The notes below the pieces were generated by a model. It made no database searches. It had not been told where the DNA came from and was given only the letters and a program-made list of their open reading frames with translations. 64,000 nt of DNA from Wukongibacter sp050859025 (GTDB taxonomy: Bacteria; Bacillota; Clostridia; Peptostreptococcales; Caminicellaceae). The DNA lies in the NCBI RefSeq assembly GCF_050859025.1, contig NZ_CP138200.1, positions 5,456,001-5,520,000 of the forward strand, read 5' to 3'. This document shows, one piece after another, positions 60,677-64,000 of this stretch (its first letter is position 1; every line of letters starts with the position of its first letter). The translations under genes and the position numbers were made by a program.

Positions 60677-62035
60677 TTAGTTTTTAAAACTGTGTATAGG
60701 TGCTGGAATCCTTCCTCCTCTCATTACAAAATCAGCACTTGAAAATTTGCTAACAGCCATAATAGGTGCCCTTCCTAAAAGGCCTCCAAATACAGCCTCA
60801 TCTCCAAGACCCTTGCCATAAACGGGAATTATTCTTACTGCTGTTGTTTTCTTATTTATCACTCCTATTGCTGCTTCATCGGCAATAATGGCTGATATAG
60901 TAGTCTCTGGTGTATCTCCAGGTATTGCTATCATATCGAGTCCTACGGAGCATACACAGGTCATCGCTTCTAGCTTTTCCAGATTAAGTGCCCCTGCCTG
61001 AACCGCACTTATCATTCCTTCATCCTCACTTACAGGAATAAATGCTCCACTTAATCCTCCTACATGAGATGAAGCCATGATACCACCTTTTTTAACTGCA
61101 TCATTTAGTAATGCCAAGGCTGCAGTTGTTCCATGTCCCCCACAGCTTTCAATTCCTATCTCCTCTAAGATTCTCGCAACACTATCTCCTACTGCTGGTG
61201 TCGGTGCCAAGGATAAATCTAATATTCCAAAGGGAACTCCTAACATTTTTGACGCTTCCATAGCAACTAATTGTCCTGCTCTAGTTATTTTAAATGCTGT
61301 TTTCTTTATAGTCTCAGAAACAATATCAAAGCTTTCGCCCTTCACCTTTTCTAGTGCTGCCTTAACAACACCGGGCCCACTAACCCCTACATTTATAACG
61401 CACTCTGCCTCTCCAACGCCATGAAATGCTCCTGCCATAAAGGGATTATCCTCAACAGCATTAGCAAAAACCACAAATTTTGCACAGCCTATACTATCAT
61501 TCTCCCTTGTTAAGTATGCAGTCTCTTTAATTATCCTACCCATATCCCTAACTGCATCCATATTTATTCCAGACTTTGTATCTCCAATATTTACAGAGGA
61601 GCATACCCTTTCCGTTTCTGCAAGAGCCTGCGGTATCGAATCTATTAGTATTTTGTCCGCCTTCGAATATCCCTTTTGTACAAGGGCTGAAAAACCACCT
61701 ATAAAGTTAACTCCTACAGCTTTGGCGGCCTTATCTAATGTTTTAGCAAACTCCACATAATTTTCATCATTACTTGCTCCTGCAATTAATGCTATGGGAG
61801 TTACTGATATCCTTTTATTAATTATAGGTATACCATATTTTTCTTCAATATGCTCTCCAGTCTCTACTAATTTCTCAGCATAACGTGTTATTTTATCATA
61901 TATCTTTTTTCTGGCTTCTTCTCCATCGGAATCACAGCAGTCCAATAGAGATATGCCCATAGTAATAGTTCTTATATCAAGTTTTTCCTTTTCAATCATC
62001 TTTATAGTTTCCATTATGTTATTAAATTCGCTCAT
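60677..62035 (-). CDS. UPF0210/PFL-like protein (DUF711)
   Basis: 452 aa of normal length. Conserved stretches MGISLLDCCDSDGEEARKK, GVNFIGGFSALVQKG, SLAPTPAVGDSVARILEE, CGGHGTTAALALLNDAVKKG and AMTCVCSVGLDMIAIPGDTP mark the UPF0210 family, whose fold resembles glycyl-radical enzymes but lacks the radical motif. Function is unknown; the conserved neighbour is an ACT protein, as here, 19 nt upstream. Start behind TAGGAGATGAAATATT. The upstream glycine riboswitch suggests a link to glycine or one-carbon metabolism. Confidence 0.88.
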   Translation of the reverse strand: MSEFNNIMETIKMIEKEKLDIRTITMGISLLDCCDSDGEEARKKIYDKITRYAEKLVETGEHIEEKYGIPIINKRISVTPIALIAGASNDENYVEFAKTLDKAAKAVGVNFIGGFSALVQKGYSKADKILIDSIPQALAETERVCSSVNIGDTKSGINMDAVRDMGRIIKETAYLTRENDSIGCAKFVVFANAVEDNPFMAGAFHGVGEAECVINVGVSGPGVVKAALEKVKGESFDIVSETIKKTAFKITRAGQLVAMEASKMLGVPFGILDLSLAPTPAVGDSVARILEEIGIESCGGHGTTAALALLNDAVKKGGIMASSHVGGLSGAFIPVSEDEGMISAVQAGALNLEKLEAMTCVCSVGLDMIAIPGDTPETTISAIIADEAAIGVINKKTTAVRIIPVYGKGLGDEAVFGGLLGRAPIMAVSKFSSADFVMRGGRIPAPIHSFKN

Positions 62036-62054
62036 AATATTTCATCTCCTAGTA

Positions 62055-62324
62055 CTATATTTTGTGCATTGTATTAAATATGTCTTCATGTTGTATTTTT
62101 ACCGACATCCCTATTCTTCCGCCTGCATCGGTAAGCTCTTCTCTCAGCGTAGTAAAACTGATATCGGTTCTTTCAAACTCGACAATCATTATCATAGTGA
62201 AATAGTCCTGTAAAATTGTTTGACTAATGTCCAAGATGTTGACCTTATTCTCTGCTAAAACCGAAGTAATCTTTGCTATAATTCCTATCTTGTCCTTCCC
62301 TATAACTGTAATAACTGCTTTCAC
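62055..62324 (-). CDS. ACT-domain protein (UPF0237, GcvR-like)
   Basis: 89 aa from a GTG behind GGGGGAAATTAAA. A single ACT domain: AVITVIGKDKIGIIAKITSVLAENKVNIL then ISQTILQDYFTMIMIVE. ACT domains bind amino acids; this family regularly precedes UPF0210. A glycine riboswitch and terminator lie upstream, so glycine is a likely effector of expression and perhaps the ligand of the domain as well. Confidence 0.88.
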   Translation of the reverse strand: MKAVITVIGKDKIGIIAKITSVLAENKVNILDISQTILQDYFTMIMIVEFERTDISFTTLREELTDAGGRIGMSVKIQHEDIFNTMHKI

Positions 62325-62395
62325 TTTAATTTCCCCCTTTTACAATAATCGCTGGCTAATTGTTCAATTTCCCTTCAAGAAACGACTTCAAATAG

Positions 62396-62427
62396 AAAAA
62401 GAGACTAGATCATAGTGATATAGTCTC
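62396..62427 (-). terminator. Terminator of the glycine-riboswitch leader
   Basis: GAGACTAGATCA and TGATATAGTCTC form a stem with a 3-nt loop; on the minus strand TTTTTC follows. It lies between the riboswitch and the ACT gene start, 72 nt before the GTG. Confidence 0.85.
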
Positions 62428-62507
62428 AGTAAAAACAGGATTAGACTAAAGAAGATTAACAATCAGGTATACTGCACAAAAACTGCATAATCCTCTTTAA
62501 TATTTTA

Positions 62508-62636
62508 ATCCCCTGTCCTTTTACCTGAGAGTTTCACCAATGTTTTTGGCTTTCCCCTTCGGTGCTCAATTGAGTCTCTCCAGAGGTCTGTCCAATAGCG
62601 GTTGTATTTGATACTCCCGCCACCTTCATCCAGGAT
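62508..62636 (-). ncRNA. Glycine riboswitch
   Basis: On the minus strand CTGGAGAG, GCACCGAAGGGGAAAGCC, TTGGTGAAACTCTCAGG and TAAAAGGACAGGGG occur in aptamer order, the well-known gcvT-element consensus. Upstream, GGTGGCGGGAGT...ATTGGACAG looks like a degenerate first aptamer, so this may be a single functional aptamer with a vestigial partner. A terminator follows at 62396-62427 and the ACT/UPF0210 pair after that. Confidence 0.88.
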
Positions 62637-62823
62637 ATTAAATTATATGTTCATCGTACATAGAATGATTTTAGCATAAACCTCTTGGGTAAATCAATAT
62701 ATTTTTGAATATTTATGATTTTAGCTAAAATATTATACATATAAAAGGGTCTACATAGTAGAGTTTAACTCCTTGTCATAGTAAATTAATAGTTTTACTT
62801 CGCTTCCTACATCTTTCAAAGCT

Positions 62824-64000
62824 CTACCACATCATAAGCTCCTCTGCCTCTTCCCTTAGCTGTTCTCTAAAGTCTGGGTGAGCTATACCTATCAACCTTT
62901 CTATCCTATCTCTAATCGATGTTCCCCTTAAGGCAGCAACACCATATTCTGTAACCACAAAATCAACATCGTTTCTAGACAATGAAACGGCAGCTCCTCT
63001 AGCCAATCTCGTAACTATTTTTGATATAGTTTTTCTTTCATTACTATTTGGAACCTTAACCCTTGCTGTAGAATAAAGTGCAATTATTGACTTGCCGCCA
63101 GGTGAATTTTGTGCTCCTATAGCTGTATCTGCTTGACCCCCAGTACCACTGAACTGCATATGTCCTATGGATTCAGAACAACACTGACCTGTTAAGTCGA
63201 TTTCAAGGGTAGTATTAATAGATACCATTTTATAGTTTTTCCCTATGATATAGGGATCATTTACCCACGAGCCCCGAAGAATATTAACTGCTGGATTATC
63301 ATCTATAAATTCATATAATTTTTTTGTTCCTAGTGCAAAGGTAGCAACCATTTTACCGGGCATAAGTGTTTTCTTCTTGCTTGTAATTACTCCAGCTTCA
63401 TATAAATCCACCATACCATCGGTGAACATTTCTGTGTGTATCCCTAGATCTTTTTTGTTCATAAGCTCTGCTGCAACTGCATTAGGGATACCTCCTATTC
63501 CAAGCTGTATTGTTGATCCATCCTCAACCATTTCTGCAATATATTTCCCTATAATTCTATCCTTTTCAGATGGCTCTAAAATAGGTATTTCAGGAACTTC
63601 ATAATCGGTTTCCACTACAAAATCTACTTCACTTATGTGAATTATTGTATCACCAAAGGTCCTAGGCATATTTGGATTTATCTCTAAAATAACTAAATCA
63701 GCATTTTCAATCATTTCCCTTTCATAGGTAGCACTTAATGATAATGATATAAATCCATGCTTATCTATAGTAGAGGCTGTTCCTAGAAAAACATTTGGAC
63801 TTCTATGGGCAAGCCTCTTTGATGCACAAATATGCAGGTGATTCGGTATAAAGGATACAGTCTTATTTTTGTGAACCTTCCTCATACCCGGGCTATAAAA
63901 CCATCCCTCCATAAGAAAGCTATCCTTATATTTATGATTGATAAAATATTCATAGTCTGCCATCGGCAAGCATGTTGCTATATTGACATCCCTTACTTTA
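62824..64000 (-). CDS. 4-hydroxybutyrate/acetyl-CoA-type CoA-transferase (partial)
   Basis: The frame is open across the window edge (the most N-terminal residues are missing; VNIATCLPMADYEYF is readable). Family motifs: GIGGIPNAVAAEL (CoA-binding), MFTDGMVDLYEAGVI, EYGVAALRGTSIRDRIERLI and GIAHPDFREQL at the C-terminus. Enzymes of this Cat2/acetyl-CoA hydrolase-transferase family transfer CoA between acetyl-CoA and 4-hydroxybutyrate or butyrate through a glutamyl-CoA intermediate. Typical of clostridial acid fermentation. Neighbours beyond the edge are unknown. Confidence 0.88.
   Translation of the reverse strand, partial: KVRDVNIATCLPMADYEYFINHKYKDSFLMEGWFYSPGMRKVHKNKTVSFIPNHLHICASKRLAHRSPNVFLGTASTIDKHGFISLSLSATYEREMIENADLVILEINPNMPRTFGDTIIHISEVDFVVETDYEVPEIPILEPSEKDRIIGKYIAEMVEDGSTIQLGIGGIPNAVAAELMNKKDLGIHTEMFTDGMVDLYEAGVITSKKKTLMPGKMVATFALGTKKLYEFIDDNPAVNILRGSWVNDPYIIGKNYKMVSINTTLEIDLTGQCCSESIGHMQFSGTGGQADTAIGAQNSPGGKSIIALYSTARVKVPNSNERKTISKIVTRLARGAAVSLSRNDVDFVVTEYGVAALRGTSIRDRIERLIGIAHPDFREQLREEAEELMMW

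Noticed and set aside
1..64000. tRNA or rRNA genes, CRISPR arrays, phage structural genes
   Set aside because: No T-loop/anticodon arm combination, rRNA signature, regular repeat-spacer array or capsid/tail gene was seen by eye; a tRNAscan and CRISPR search would settle it.

Overview
The window comes from a low-GC, Gram-positive anaerobe, most likely a member of the Clostridia related to Alkaliphilus or Clostridiaceae. The evidence is AT-rich sequence, strong GGAGG ribosome-binding sites with several TTG/GTG starts, a c-di-GMP-I riboswitch, a glycine riboswitch ahead of an ACT/UPF0210 pair, a BusR-like GntR-TrkA_C regulator and a 4-hydroxybutyrate-type CoA-transferase. The genus cannot be fixed from the sequence alone.

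Layout. 1-5.9 kb: a truncated CobW GTPase, an alpha/beta hydrolase behind a mini-ORF leader, wreckage of a conjugative element and a two-component system, then an agmatinase-family hydrolase with a TetR regulator and a palindromic operator. 5.9-14.5 kb: several copies of a Y1-type (RAYT-like) transposase element with perfect terminal inverted repeats, an EamA exporter/cupin/XRE-cupin cluster, an IS3 remnant joined to a truncated blaR1-like gene behind a blaI-like repressor, and a decayed sibling of a mobilizable element. 14.6-19.3 kb: a MerR-linked cluster (cupin, CMD-family protein, flavodoxin, cyclophilin-like lipoprotein, acetyltransferase) whose Fe-alcohol dehydrogenase is broken by a deletion. 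19.3-27.5 kb: sparse secreted proteins, methyltransferase, a c-di-GMP-riboswitch-linked copper-amine-oxidase-N-domain surface protein, a TmrB-like kinase and many solo ends of the RAYT element.

27.7-35.5 kb is a mobilizable element: large serine recombinase with an overlapping 55-aa gene, RloA-like ATPase with a broken RloB, MobA relaxase, MobC, a candidate oriT, a RepA-like ATPase and a family of related hairpins between modules. 35.5-38.4 kb is a TetR/membrane protein/hydrolase operon. 38.4-44.1 kb is a plus-strand graveyard of unrelated small genes separated by long imperfect palindromes; one segment, carrying grpB, has the boundary geometry of an integron gene cassette.

44.3-64 kb looks more like stable chromosome: VanR/VanS-like two-component system, CocE hydrolase with an upstream MITE bearing an 8-bp target duplication, two methyltransferases (one behind a candidate leader RNA and terminator), RlmD-type rRNA methyltransferase, TtcA-like sulfur transferase, BlaI/BlaR1-type regulator pair, a lone NuoF-type iron-sulfur domain, a DUF4163/DUF3298 protein, CDF transporter, BusR-like regulator, UPF0210/ACT pair under a glycine riboswitch, and a CoA-transferase leaving the window.

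The first 44 kb behaves as an accessory region: about a dozen pseudogenes, fragments of IS3, IS21, IS66, IS110, IS1380 and IS1634 types, a group II intron tail, two MITEs and a mobilizable element. Most identifications rest on motif recognition by eye, not database search.
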